Part shown: positions 44,877 to 58,139 of the stretch, piece after piece
How positions within the stretch are numbered: position 1 is the stretch's first letter
How the letters are laid out: the number at the start of each line of letters is the position of its first letter
Assembly: GCF_040412425.1 (NCBI RefSeq)
Contig: NC_089762.1
Span: 25,546,891-25,610,890 of the forward strand
DNA: 64,000 bases
Direction: 5' to 3'
Source of the DNA: Macrobrachium rosenbergii
Taxonomy: Eukaryota > Arthropoda > Malacostraca > Decapoda > Palaemonidae
Position numbers and translations under genes: made by a program
The notes under the pieces: model-generated
What the model saw: the letters and a program-made list of their open reading frames with translations, nothing else
The model's database searches: none
Told to the model about the DNA's origin: nothing

Positions 44877-45800
44877 TCATGGCTCGGCAACTACTGGGCT
44901 CTCTTCTCCCCCCTTCTTCTTCTTCGTGTTCCTCCAAGGCCTATCTGTGTCAGACCTAGGAGGTAATGAGGGCACCGACTCTGGGGAAAGGCCAGAAGGG
45001 CTAGCGGGCGTGAAGTCAGGGGTAACTTCAGAAGCTACAGGAGGGTTCCCTACTCCGGCTGCTGCAACAACCAGAGCGAGAGTTATCTCGACCTCTGCGT
45101 CCGAGGAGGCCAGTTCCTGGTCTCCCAGAGAAGGTATAACAGTTTGGTCCACCAGGGTTCATTCTCTGGGGACTGATTTGGTGAAGAAGTGTCGTGTGCC
45201 GGAGGATCTCCGGTTGCTGTGATTAGTGCCCGTGGGGAATCCTGAATCTCCCGGAGGAGAATCCGCCTCATGATTTGGACCCAGCACAGGGTCCTCTTTA
45301 ACTGGTGGCTCAACGTCCGTGCCAGACGGAGCATGGCACTACTCAGTGCTCGCCAAGTGGCAATGGCAGCGGTTGAGGGTCAGGCATGCCTGACAAGGGG
45401 TCTGGTGGTGCAATACCTTGTGGATGGTTTGAATTTGATTGTGGCAGAGATTCCTGCCCCAGCTGGAGATCAGAGCCTCTCGGAGAGTCTTGCTCGGGGG
45501 CGTCCGCTGGGCGTTGCTTACTTGGGCAGCTCTCCTAATTTGTGGAGTGGCCTGTCCGCTTACACGTCCTACAGCGGTACTGCTCCTCCTGAACGTCTCT
45601 TTGGGGAGAGGGAGGACCTCTTTGTTGGCCGGCCCTCCGCGAATGGAGAGGGCTAGACCCAGAACGGTTCAGTGTGTGCCCCTTCCGCTGACCACTTCAG
45701 TGGGCGGAAGGTGGGTTTTTGTCTTGATTGGGTTCTCCTACAGTCTGGGCCTCTGTAAAGGAGGTAGCGTGGCTGTGAAGTGGCGTTGGTGAAGGGCTTC
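44877..45800 (-). pseudogene. gag-like relic in a GC-richer island
   Basis: A GC-richer segment with short open frames on both strands. On the minus strand, pieces of one protein can be followed across stops. YRCRTCKRTGHSTN near 45590-45545 resembles the start of a CCHC zinc knuckle (C-x2-C-x4-H), with a Cys-Pro a few codons on. A Pro/Ser-rich acidic tail follows, ending near 44877 with KKKKGGEESPVVAEP. A zinc knuckle followed by a Pro-rich tail fits a retrotransposon gag or LINE ORF1, but no polymerase is next to it. Plus-strand open frames here are probably shadows. The family is unknown. Confidence 0.35.
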
Positions 45801-46229
45801 CCCAGAGAAGGTCCCGACCCAACATATCTTATGGTTAAGTATACAGTATGGTTTTAATTTGTGACCGTAGGATCCCGGATTTTCCTGATTACCTTTTTGT
45901 TTATTACCCCTTGGCAATTAAGCATCTGGTATTTAATATTATACAATTAACCATCTGGTATTCAATTTTACACATGTTTTGGATTTTGTATGGCTAAACT
46001 TCTGTATCTCTTGCAGTTAGGTCTATGGTTTTAGTTTGTGACTGCTTGATCCCAGATTATCCTGGATTATCTTTCTGTTTATTACCCTTTGACAACTGAC
46101 CATCTGGTATTCTTGTTCTTTTTGTTTACTTTGTAACCTTCTTTTCATCTGTGTCTCATTTATGCCCAGACAATGCATTAATAAACATGAAAGTGCTTGG
46201 TACTGAACTTCTGCCTATCATGTTCCATA
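45801..46229. repeat. diverged direct duplication, about 175 bp spacing
   Basis: TGGTTTTARTTTGTGACYG near 45850 and 46026 is followed in both by GATCCCRGATTWTCCTG, TTTGTTTATTACCC and CATCTGGTATT. A third CATCTGGTATT occurs near 45952. No coding. Confidence 0.75.
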
Positions 46230-46512
46230 TAAGTAAGCTAAGTATATCTTAGTTTAACCAGACCACTGAGCTGATTAACAGCTCTCCTAGGGCTGACCCG
46301 AAGGATTAGATTTATTTTACCTGGCTAAAAACCAATTGGTTACCTAGCAACAGGAACTACAGCTTATTGTGGAATCCGAACCACATTATAACAACAAATG
46401 AATTTCTATCACCATAAATAAATTTCCCTAATTCTTCATTGGCGGTTGGAGAATCGAACTCGGGCCCAGCAGAGTGCTAGCCGAGAATGATACCAACCCG
46501 TCCAATGAGGAA
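46230..46512 (-). mobile_element. tRNA-derived SINE
   Basis: Minus-strand SINE. The tRNA-like head begins near 46512 with GTTCCTCATTGGACGGGTTGG. The A-box-like TGGACGGGTTGG is at 46504-46493 and a B box (GAGTTCGATTC) at 46461-46451. The spacing of about 31-32 bp is suitable for RNA polymerase III. The body runs to about 46230 through ATTAGGGAAATTTATTTATG and CAATTGGTTTTTAGCCAGG. I recall very similar sequence as a common decapod repeat. The tail merges into non-repetitive sequence, and no target duplication was established. Confidence 0.7.
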
Positions 46513-46599
46513 CTATGTTCCATATATATATGCATGTATATATATATATATACATATGCTTTGTATATATACTCCTGTAACATTTCATCTGTCCATATT

Positions 46600-47265
<666 letters not shown>

Positions 47266-47285
47266 TGGTAATACAGGAAGAGACA

Positions 47286-47287
<2 letters not shown>

Positions 47288-47360
<73 letters not shown>
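47288..47360. repeat. (TA)n microsatellite
   Basis: TA repeat to the right of the inverted-repeat complex. Confidence 0.95.
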
Positions 47361-48791
<1,431 letters not shown>

Positions 48792-48839
48792 ATTGTCATT
48801 CCTCTGAATGAAACAAGTTAATCTTAACACAAAACATAC

Positions 48840-49070
48840 CTCTCATTAACCTCCACCTCCAGTTCCTCCTCCTCCTCCTCCTCCTCATCCTCTTGAAGAT
48901 GATCCATATTAGAAACTCTTGGACTATTTTCTTCTGGTACCATCAAGTCTGCCTCATCTGTCTCAATATTTTCATCTGCTGAATCCAAAAACTCAATTCT
49001 ACTAGAAAATCCGTCTCTCTCATCATGCTCCACTAAAATAGCATTATTTTCTGCCACAATAACTGGACTC
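48840..49070 (-). CDS. candidate exon encoding an acidic segment
   Basis: The strongest host-exon candidate. On the minus strand TTATTTCTTTTTCAG, a very good acceptor, ends at 49071. The following 231 nt are open and stop at GAGAG|GTATGT, a good donor. The product (77 codons, phase 2/2) starts SPVIVAENNAILVEHDERDG, has EFLDSADENIETDEADL in the middle, and ends in Glu runs (DEEEEEEEELEVEVNER, encoded partly by GAG repeats). It reads as a disordered acidic region of a nuclear or scaffold-type protein. I cannot name the gene. The open frame extends only a little beyond the splice sites, as expected for an exon. The acidic theme matches the candidate exon at 25724-25883 on the same strand. Confidence 0.6.
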
Positions 49071-50459
49071 CTGAAAAAGAAATAAGCAATATGCAATGTC
49101 TGGCTTCGGAGTAACAATATAATTAATAACAGAAAAAACCCATAAGCGAAATTCATATTTCTATTTTCTTGTTATATACACAATTTCACAGATCGATAAT
49201 TAACAAAGCACTGCTCTTAGCCTATGATACATCTTCTATCATCTTCACAGTGATATGAAACAGAAACAAATTTCCCTTTAAAGAGTGTTTCTCCTATTAT
49301 CAAAGGGAGGAAAAATGTTCATCAACTTATGACAGTATCATTAATACTGAACCTAGGGATGTGTAAAATAAACTATATGGGAGGTGAATCATATAGTTTT
49401 GGAAGATCTTAATGCAAAGGATCAGAAAAATTAAAAATTTTATAAGCAAGCAATAGGGCTACAAATTAATAAGAAGATCTAGAATAAGAAATTTAATATA
49501 AGTCAAGTTCTCATCCAACAATTTAGGACTGTCTCCCTATCTACCTACCTATATATTAATCTATAAATTTTCCATTCTGTTGTTTTGAGTTTTGCCATTT
49601 TCTATATCATTTTTTTTTTTATAAAATATTGGGGGAAAATAAAAACAGACTTACATCAGTTTATGCATCTTTACACTGGTCAGTAACAAATTTTAAATGC
49701 CATAAAAACATAAATCAATATAACAGTGACAAATTACTTAAAAACATATGTTGAACTATAGAAAATAATATACAGCACAGAAATGTACGGTATAAAATTA
49801 TTTAAAAGTTTAAAAATGTTGAAAATTTCTTATTTACAATATGCTTGGCTACACAGTATCATATACTGTACAGCTGTATGTGTATAGGTCCATCTTTCAG
49901 TCATAGTAAAATATAAAAAATAATCTGCCTGTACAGTAATATAATGTATACATAGAATAAAACCCTTTGGAAGCTTTAAAAAAAAATAGTTGTAATACAC
50001 ATTTAGCTATACAGTACAGTTCCATGTGGCACTGTTAGTTCTTGGCAGTGAATTCAATCATGAGCTTATGTGCATATTATTTGAAGTCTCTTACTTGCTT
50101 TGAAGCTGTCTTGAATAATTAGTGCCATAGCTTTGAAGAATGTTTCTAGTGCTAGTGCTAATAAATGCAATGCTATTCTGTTGGAATATAAGATGACTAT
50201 GACATATCCCTATGAAAATGGTGCAAAGAGTCCACCATAACTCGTTCTCATGGCTTGAGTCGGACAACAGTATCACTGAATCATTCATAAGGCACATGTT
50301 TTATGTCATATAAAGGATAATGCTCTAGGAAAGAATAACACCATCATCAATAAGAAATGAGGCACACTCAAAAAAGAAATGGAACAGCTTCTTTCTCTTT
50401 GAATTGAACAGCAGACTCATCAGTGTATCCCAATAATCCCATCTCTTGACTCAGGAAAA
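49071..50459. other. no gene recognised
   Basis: AT-rich. A 68-codon minus-strand frame at 50091-50297 ends at a possible donor (AGCAA|GTAAGA), but it lacks a convincing acceptor and protein-like composition. It is considered under rejected items. Confidence 0.5.
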
Positions 50460-51090
50460 AAATATTGTCTTTGTTTGCAGACCTCGAGAAATGGTTTCCT
50501 GATGAGAAGGGAAGTTCAAGTAGGATTGTGCAGTTCAAGCAGTGACAAAATCTTCACAACGTCAAGATCTAAGGTGAAAGTGTGTCAACCAACAAGATAG
50601 CAGTTTTCAAACTCCCTGCCATGATGGCAAAGATTAAAAGGAGCAGCAATTTCCCCCCATAATAAATGTGGATGAGACTGGAGAGGAAAAGGCTATGCCC
50701 AGGTCCAAGGTTGCAAGACTGTCTGACCCTTTTGTTGGGAAGCAATAGTACTGTTGATTTTAGGCTTGTGTATCATGCAGATAATCCTCAAGCACTGAAA
50801 AACATTCCAAAAGCCTCTCTCCCAATTATGGATATCAAATCCCAAGGCTTGGGTGACTCATTATCTTCAAGAATTGGTTCTTCAACCACTTTGCATCAGC
50901 AGTGAAAAACTACTGTAAGAAAAAGGTCACCCCTTTGAAGATCCTTCTTATACTGGACAACACTCCTAGCTACCCACAAAACCTCACCAATTTTCATTCT
51001 AACACCACCACTGTTGTGTACCTGCCTCCTTATGCCACCTCTGTAAAGACTTATTTTGCTAAACATCAACACCATCGGGTACTTCACTAC
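50460..51090 (+). pseudogene. Tigger transposase fragment (fourth copy)
   Basis: Plus-strand relic. VDETG near 50670 retains the first catalytic Asp. CLTLLLGSNSTVDFRLVYHA near 50715-50775 and NPQALKNIPKASLP near 50785-50825 follow, then after a shift KILLILDNTPSYPQNL near 50938-50985 (second Asp) and TTVVYLPPYATS near 51010-51045. The third Asp motif has been lost. Both ends of the element are missing or unrecognised. Confidence 0.8.
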
Positions 51091-51336
51091 AAAAGTACCA
51101 TAGTTCCTTGAATATAAATACAGTAAGTATTTCCTTAATATTCAGACTCTTTGATTTTAATGAATATATGTAAATACCATATAATGTTATTTCTACTTGG
51201 GCTACTGTATATTGGTCTTCAATTGTTCTAATTTACATTCGGAGGCTACCATTCATTTCAGAACAATTAAGACTGTACGTAACAATTCAAGACTTGGCCC
51301 AAACTAATAAAAGTGTACAACATAACAATGTTAGCT

Positions 51337-54023
51337 CTATTCTTAGCTGGAACTGGTACCTGACGTTGAAGACAGACAAATCTTCATCTTGAGGTTAAGG
51401 TTGAGGAATGCAAAGTCTGTCTCCTGTGGTTTCTTTAATGTTTCTTAATTCTTAACAGTAGGTGGATACAATGTGAAAGCAATTTATTCATAGTGGATTC
51501 TTTCCATAATCATTCCTTCTGGAACTGGTTCTTATACTGGTTCCTAAACTGGTTTTTATACTGGGCATACAAACCCGAGGTCTTTACATATGGGATTAAC
51601 TTTCAGCGAACTGGAAATCTGGCTGTTAAACTTTTGCAAGGTGGTTATGGTAACAGTTACCGATGATAGGGGCGGAAGTACTGCCCACCATGTCAGAGTG
51701 CATTCAGTTCTATGCAGTTTACCTACTGGCCCAGGTAAGAGAATGAGGGGTGGTAAGAGGTGGGCCCTTAATGTAAAGACCTCAGGTTTGCATGTTAGGA
51801 AAAATACAAATTACTTTAAAAATCTGTAATTTGTTCCTACATGAATACAAACCCTTGGTCTTTATACATGGGAGACTTACTTTTTGAGGGAAGATTCCGA
51901 GTAAACCTCTGAACAGACTGTGACTCTCTTCCTGGTCATGAAAGAGTGAAGGAAGGAGACCATACCTCTGATCTATTAAACAAGAGAGATGTTCAATTGT
52001 CAGACTTCTGGGAATTTCAAATTAAAGGAATGTAATATCCTTGATTCGGAAAGATTTAGATGAACCCCCCGTGTCAGAGACTATAAAGCTAAGAAAAACC
52101 AACTGGTTTCCTCATAGTCAGTTCCTCTCTCCCCTTGCTAGAGACATGGAAGGATCTGCATCTACTAATCCAAATAGAGCTACATTATAGATAGGATACT
52201 CAGTCATCTAGATCACCTGCATGCATGCCAGTCCAGCATGTGAGGCTCGTTCACTGTTCCTCTGCCCACTGGAAGAGAACAGAAGACATGAGAAAAGAAG
52301 GAGGCCAGTCCCACACAAACCTTCTCCTTGCAGCCGCACACCTTAGGCAAGATGCAACCTGTCCCTCTAGAGCTGGGTGAACTACATGACTTGTTGAGCA
52401 TCCACCATAAGATCCAAGGAAAAGGGGTCCAAGGACCTATGGGCAACATCCCAAGGTAAAAGGAGATGAATGTGACCTGCACAATTACATTCCATCCTGG
52501 TACTCAACTGACAGGTTCCTCCAGAATGGGATGGACAGACCGATGCCCCTGGCTTTGAAAGATCTGGTCCGAAACCTACTGATATCCACCATGAAGTTAT
52601 GGGGTATGCTAATTTGATCATCTCTCTAGTCAGAGAAATAACAATTTGGACACCAATTCTTGGCCAACTTGAAGCTAACAAATGAGTCGTTGGCATTGGG
52701 TTGAAAGTCTAGTCTTTATGGAGGCAATGTAGACGTCATACTGTCATTAGCACCACAGAAACACAGAAGTGGAATGATCCATCTCACTGATTACTTTTGA
52801 AGCATGTAGAATGACTTCAATCAAAGGTGTGAGAAGACAGAGCAGAACAGCGCCAACTTCAGTACGTCGAGAAAGACGGACTACAGTGTGATCAAGCTTC
52901 TTCAGAGGCTGAATAAATTTCCGGAAGTCAAGGCGCCAAGATCAACTGTCCTTATCTCCTGACTTCAGCGAATAAATGTTGTAATTACATCCATCTTGCT
53001 TGGGATGTCTGGTTGGCCACTGCACTGAATGTTCTTCTGTCTGCTCGTGTACTTGCACTGCAACAGAGCAGATGAAAGGACACTAGGAGTGTCTAGCTTG
53101 GATCTTGAGACTCTTGAAAGTCTATAAAAAGTACTATGCTTAATTTCCAAGACAGGAAGTGTAGGAACCTGCCACCCTGGTCAATTTTCCGTTGCTATAA
53201 AAGGAGTGCCTATTCGGACACTGAGGCTCCTGAAACTGTCTTAAGATCCACATAATATTCTCTCCTCTGGTTGTAGATCAAAAACAAGTTGTCAGAACTC
53301 AGTTTTGAGGTATTGTTGATCTCCCAACAAATCAGGCAAAACGACAGGAAGTTGTAAGCCCAAGACTTGAATCATGGATGTGAAACCGGACTTGTCTGTC
53401 ATACATCCATCATCCCGGAATGCATCTGGCTGACTGTTGTGCTGAGTGTGCTACTGCAAACCCATGCACTCACACCGCCAATGGAATGTGTCTGGTTGAC
53501 TGCTGTGCTGAGTGTGCTACTGCAAACCTGTGCAACTGCACCATCAGTTGAGGAGATGGTAGGAAACTAGGCTCCTTCAACCCCTCTTGTTGACTAAGGA
53601 ACTACCATGGTACCGTTCCTTACGGTACGCAGTCCTTAGCCTGGCTTTACCGTACATTCATAGCTTAGGTGGCATTTAACTCAAGAATTGACATTTTCAT
53701 AAACTTATGGTAGAATATCACACACCTTAGCCAATGGCTGGTGGTACAACTGCAACCACATGCAAGCTCAACATGGTGCAACTTACATAACATTGCCATA
53801 ACAATTCTTAATAATTTTCTGTTACATCAAGGTAAAAATACAAAAGAACAATATAAAGTGTTATGGTAACATGTGTATTATACACTACGACAAGTGCATA
53901 CATTTTATAAAGGAGAAATATGGCATTTCAAATGAAAAACAAGGGGAGCTACATTTCTTTCCCCTCTCACATCGTTGTACGCGTCTCAACAGCGTGATTT
54001 GAGCTTATGCAACTACGCACTTA
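51337..54023 (-). repeat. Gypsy 3' LTR, interrupted by a DIRS-like insertion
   Basis: Two blocks, 51337-51572 and about 53590-54023, match consecutive parts of the right LTR (61792-62587) in direct orientation: CTATTCTTAGCTGGAACTGG at the left border and GCAACTACGCACTTA at the right. The gap of about 2 kb is filled by the DIRS-like sequence. Without the insertion the LTR would be slightly shorter than its partner, partly because its CTGGTTCYTATA minisatellite has fewer units. The two LTRs differ at many positions, so the insertion of the Gypsy element is old. Confidence 0.82.
51573..53590 (-). mobile_element. DIRS-like element fragment (second family), copy 1
   Basis: A truncated left arm (ACAAACCCGAGGTCTTTACAT near 51569) is followed 200 bp later by a near-palindrome (51770-51875) with TGTAAAGACCTCAGGTTTGC and, facing it, ACAAACCCTTGGTCTTTATACATG. 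This is the end-plus-ICR layout of a DIRS element. Near 52470-52380 the minus strand reads TFISFYLG and, after a shift, DVAHRSLDPFSLDL, resembling the C-terminus of a DIRS tyrosine recombinase. The rest is too decayed to follow. A 66-bp direct duplication lies at about 53415-53545. The right boundary is approximate. Confidence 0.65.
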
Positions 54024-55075
54024 GTTACATTTACTCTCTTACGAACGCACCCTCGATCATACACAACCTCAACTTCAAGTGGTTAACTTAACATCTTGAT
54101 AAGATGAAAACCAATTCATTTTTCCAGTCCATTGGTTACAAAGTTATTGCCATTTATTTTTAAACGAAGGATTTCTATCATTGCATCACTTTACCCCTAT
54201 GGAAATTAGTTTTAATTTATCAACGACAACCAGTTCCTTAAACGACAATATTTAGGGTAGATTAAAAATCTAACAATAACATACAGGTCTTGCAAACAGT
54301 AAATACTTCCTATCTCTCAATCAGAGATATAAGCTGCAACAATTAATCAGCAAGGTCTGCTAGCAGACAAGCAAGTAAGTTTAGGGATCCATACAAAGCA
54401 AGTTAAGGGACATCATCCTCAAGGCAAGTTTCTACCTAACCATCCTAATAACTTTACCAGGTAAAGTAAGAGTGAACTTAAATTCAGTTAAGATCTAGTC
54501 ACTCCTCATTAAGGGGATAATCACTTACGATAATTTTTCTTACAAACAATTGCTTACATCGTCATTCAGGCTCATTCACTAAACAACCATATGCAAGAAA
54601 ACTTTCCTTTGAAGATAATATACCTCTTAAAGCATCCCAATGACTAACTTAAAAATCAGTCACATAACTTGAACAACTCAATGAGCCTGTAAAGATTTTG
54701 GACGGGTTACTCTTCACACAAAACTCGACTGAGTAATGTGCAAGTTCCCTGTTACACAAAATAATCTATGAATACATTATACAAGAATATAGACTACTTG
54801 GAAAATGATATACAGTACTGTAATGGTTACATATATGAACTTAAGCATGCAAATACAAAAAATATTCTTCATAGAAAATACAAAAATACACAATACAGTA
54901 GCAAAAATATGATCTCAAATTTCTTCAATTAACCTACAGGGAGGAACAATGTTACCATCACCTCTGGTTTGTACTCTTCCATTCACATCAGGAGTGATAA
55001 CATCCATTTCCTGCATTTTTACTGACCACTGTTCTTGTCCTACAAAGGGCTTTACCTTGTCAGCAGCAAGTTCAA
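54024..55075. other. Gypsy 3' internal non-coding part
   Basis: Between the integrase end and the 3' LTR of the minus-strand Gypsy. No open frame of note, no envelope-like gene and no clear polypurine tract at the LTR border. Confidence 0.6.
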
Positions 55076-56132
55076 TTACGGTTTGGTCAAACAGGTTTTC
55101 AACTCGTATTTAGCACCAATTCTAAACACTTTGGTTATTACATATGGACCACACCAACTGGGGTTTAGTTTCTTACTAGTGCTAGGAATCACATTTTCAT
55201 CTTTAACCCACACAAGAGAGTTTTCATCCACTTTTTCATTTTTCCTCTTTTGAGTGGGTATTGCGCAATACTTCCTAGCCATCTCTATGTGAGTTTTCTG
55301 AATTATTTCATGACCCTCTGCAATGGCAGAATCTTCTACATCATCAGTAATTGCATGTAACACACTAGTCACTTGTCTAGGTGGTCTACAAGAGAAAAAT
55401 ACATTATGAGGTTGTTCACCAAAAATGGTATGTACTGTACAGCATAATTGAGCACATGCTGTTTCACCTAAGTACTTAGGCCACTGATAAGGATGTCCTT
55501 TACTCATTACATTTAGTACCGTTTTCATGGTTCTATGCATTCCTTCACTTACAATGTTTCCTTGTGGATGATATGGGGTAATATAACCAGCATTTATCGT
55601 ATGTTTTTGGCATAACTGTCTAAATTGGTTTGATGTAAATTCAGCACAATTATCAAAAACAGCTGCCATAGGTACACCATAGTCATTCAAATAGACAAGG
55701 AAGTTTTTGCTTACTTCCTCTGTAGACTTACTTCACAATGGATAGAACTTAACATATTGGCTGTAATGATCAACAACAGTCAATGCATATCTATAACCAT
55801 TTACACCAGATAGCATATCAATCAAGACTGATTTGCTCTAAAGGCTTCATTACAGGAGCCAATTCTTAGAACTAATGTTGTAAAGAAATACTGGCTTTAT
55901 GTTTTTGGCACATAACACATTCACATACATATTTGGTAACATCAGTTTGCAATGAAGGCCAATAGAACAGGTTTTCAATAGCATCAATTATTTTGCATAT
56001 ACCTAGATGACCTGACACACATTCATGGCCAAACTTCAAAACACCTTTGTTAAATCCTTTAGGAACTATTAATCTCAACTGAATTGGGTTATCAACTTTA
56101 TCTGCAATGAGATACAACAATCCTTCATACAA
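55076..56132 (-). pseudogene. Gypsy integrase, broken
   Basis: Inserts element cDNA. The zinc-binding N-terminus is at 56132-55872: GHECVSGHLGICKI and CECVMCQKHK give the HHCC pattern. A degenerate stretch with VVDHYSQYVKF (first catalytic Asp) near 55790-55755 follows. Positions 55690-55076 contain VFDNCAEFTS (second Asp), YHPQGNIVSEGMHRTMK (catalytic Glu), then VWVKDENVIPSTSKKLNPSW and a GPYVI-type C-terminal domain. There are breaks near 55870 and 55735. The conserved Gly in the second motif is Cys here. Confidence 0.9.
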
Positions 56133-56211
56133 CAGGAAATTGATTAATCAAAGCTCTAGGAAACCTCTTACATGGTAATTTACCACCTTCTAGAAAAGTT
56201 ATTAGTTCAGC

Positions 56212-56676
56212 CTACCCTGGTTCCTCTAACTGCTTTTCTTTGAACTCATCTTTGCTCAGACCAAGATATGTCCCTACTCTCATGAAAGACTGCTCTACCT
56301 GATTATTTTTACCTGGCCTATATTCTACCTTGAAATGGTAATCCTGCATCTCAATTACCAATCTGCTCATTCTAGGTGACTTTGTCTTTCTCTTGAATAC
56401 CGAAACTAGAGGCTGACGATCTGTGTGAAGGGTAAATAAACATCCCAAAAGAAAATGATGAAATCTACGACATGATAAGACAATAGCAAATGCTTCTCTG
56501 TCTGTGGTACTGTAGCGCTGTTCAACTGGCTTCAATTTCTTAGAGAAATGTCCTATAGGTTTTAACTGCTCATCTTGTCTCTACATCAAAACAGTACCTA
56601 AATGATATAAACTAGCATCAATGAATAATTCAAAGGGTTTAGTTATCTGAGCCTTTCCTAGTACTGAAGCACTGGA
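56212..56676 (-). pseudogene. Gypsy RNase H, broken
   Basis: Removes template RNA during cDNA synthesis. FELFIDASLYHLGTV near 56640-56600 carries the first acidic residue. KPVEQRYSTTDREAFAIVLS starts at about 56535 and contains the catalytic Glu, LHTDRQPLVSVFKRK has the following Asp, and VEYRPGKNNQVEQSFMR is the final region, with Glu where Asp is usual. The upstream border is the TTAA-type element at 56681. Confidence 0.88.
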
Positions 56677-56680
56677 TTAA

Positions 56681-58134
56681 CCCTTTGACGCTGACTGGAC
56701 ATATTGTACTTCAACAAAAATTGTCTGTCGGGTGCCAAGTGGACGTAAAATACGTCGACTACAAAAAGTTTTTGTAAATATTCACGGAAAAATACTTATA
56801 GGCCTTGTTTGCGAAAAATTTTAAATCACGCGCCTTGAGAGATGCTGGGAGTTCACGGGTCACGCTCATGTTTTGTTTACAAGCGTGATCCAGCTGCGCA
56901 TGTGCGAATTTCTTTCTTATCCCAAAAGAAAGCATCAGCTAACTCTGCTGAAAATCTCAGAAATTCTTTAGTCACTTTGTCGTAATTTTTGCACCTCTTT
57001 CTATTAGCCTTTACATAAAGTTTTATATATGAAAATGTGCGCAATTTCATTTAGAATACAACAAAAAATAACTCATGGTTGCAGCTTTTATCACTTCTGA
57101 CATATTTTCATATCAATCACAATAAATGCCAAAACTTCAACCTTCAGTCAACTTTGACTCGACCGAAATTATCGAAAAATGCAATTGTAAGCTAAAACTC
57201 TTACATTCTAGTAATATTCAATCATTTACCTTCATTTTGCAACAAACAAGAAGTCTTTAGCACAATATTTCGATTTATGGTGAATTTTTGAAAAAAACTT
57301 TTTCCTTATGTCCGTGCTAACTCTGCTGAAAATCTCAGAAATTCTTTAGTCACTTTTTTGTAATTTTTGCACTGTTTTCTATTAGTCGTTACATAAAGTT
57401 TTATATATGAAAATGTGCGCAATTTCATGTACAATACAACAAAGAATAACTCATGGTTGTAGCTTTTGTCAATTTTGACATATTTTCATATAAATCACGA
57501 TAAGTGCCAAATTTCAACCTTCGGTCAACATTGACTCGACCGAAATGGTCGAAAAATGCAATTGTAACCTAAAACTCTTACATTCTAGTAATATTCAATC
57601 ATTTACCTTCATTTTGCAACAAACGGGAAGTCTCTAGCACAATATTTCGATTTATGGTGAAATTTTGAAAAAAAAAAAAAAATTTTTATGTCCGCACATT
57701 ACGAATTCATGCATCATTTTGTAATAATATTTTCTCTGTGTTGCTTTGATCATTTTACAATTTGTTATATACCAAAATCATTGCAATTTAGTGTACAATA
57801 AAACGAAAAAAAAAAAAAAAAAATAGCTCATGAGCTTTAACCGTTTTGCTCACAGCGCGATTTGTATACAATTATATATGACATTTTTTTTTGCGCTGTC
57901 ATGTATTCCAATATTTATATATGATAATGATATTTTTTTTTATTGCTAATGGTTGCATACTAAACTTCAGGCAATGAGAAAAAAAGGAGCCAAAAACGAA
58001 CTCTTAATCTTAAAAACTAAGCGTGCTGTGATTTAAAAAAAAAAAAAAAACTTTCTTTCCGCTTCGGCGCTAACTCCCAAACCTCGCCGGCATGCGGCAG
58101 ACACTTTTGTAAACAGAGGCTCGGCGTTTAAGGG
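56681..58134. mobile_element. piggyBac-type non-autonomous element (TTAA target)
   Basis: 1454 bp, flanked by TTAA on both sides (56677-56680 and 58135-58138). The ends are inverted: CCCTTTGACGC at the left, GCGTTTAAGGG at the right. A TTAA duplication is the signature of piggyBac transposition. It holds no transposase. Half the element is a 377-bp direct duplication (56938-57314 and 57315-57690). It interrupts the Gypsy pol between RT and RNase H, and the flanking reading (FDQIKQA then LIQCFS) closes up when it is removed. Confidence 0.88.
56938..57690. repeat. 377-bp tandem duplication inside the TTAA element
   Basis: GCTAACTCTGCTGAAAATCT starts at 56938 and at 57315. Both units contain TTATATATGAAAATGTGCGC, ACTCATGGTTG and GACTCGACCGAAAT. 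The second ends in an A-run near 57670. Confidence 0.92.
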
Positions 58135-58139
58135 TTAAT

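Noticed and set aside
46440..46512. A functional tRNA gene
   Set aside because: A and B boxes exist but a proper cloverleaf and terminator do not, and a non-tRNA body is attached, so it is a SINE head.
50091..50297. Possible minus-strand exon ending AGCAA|GTAAGA just upstream of the acidic exon
   Set aside because: Its outgoing phase fits, but the acceptor is weak and the composition looks like translated AT-rich DNA; kept out pending RNA evidence.
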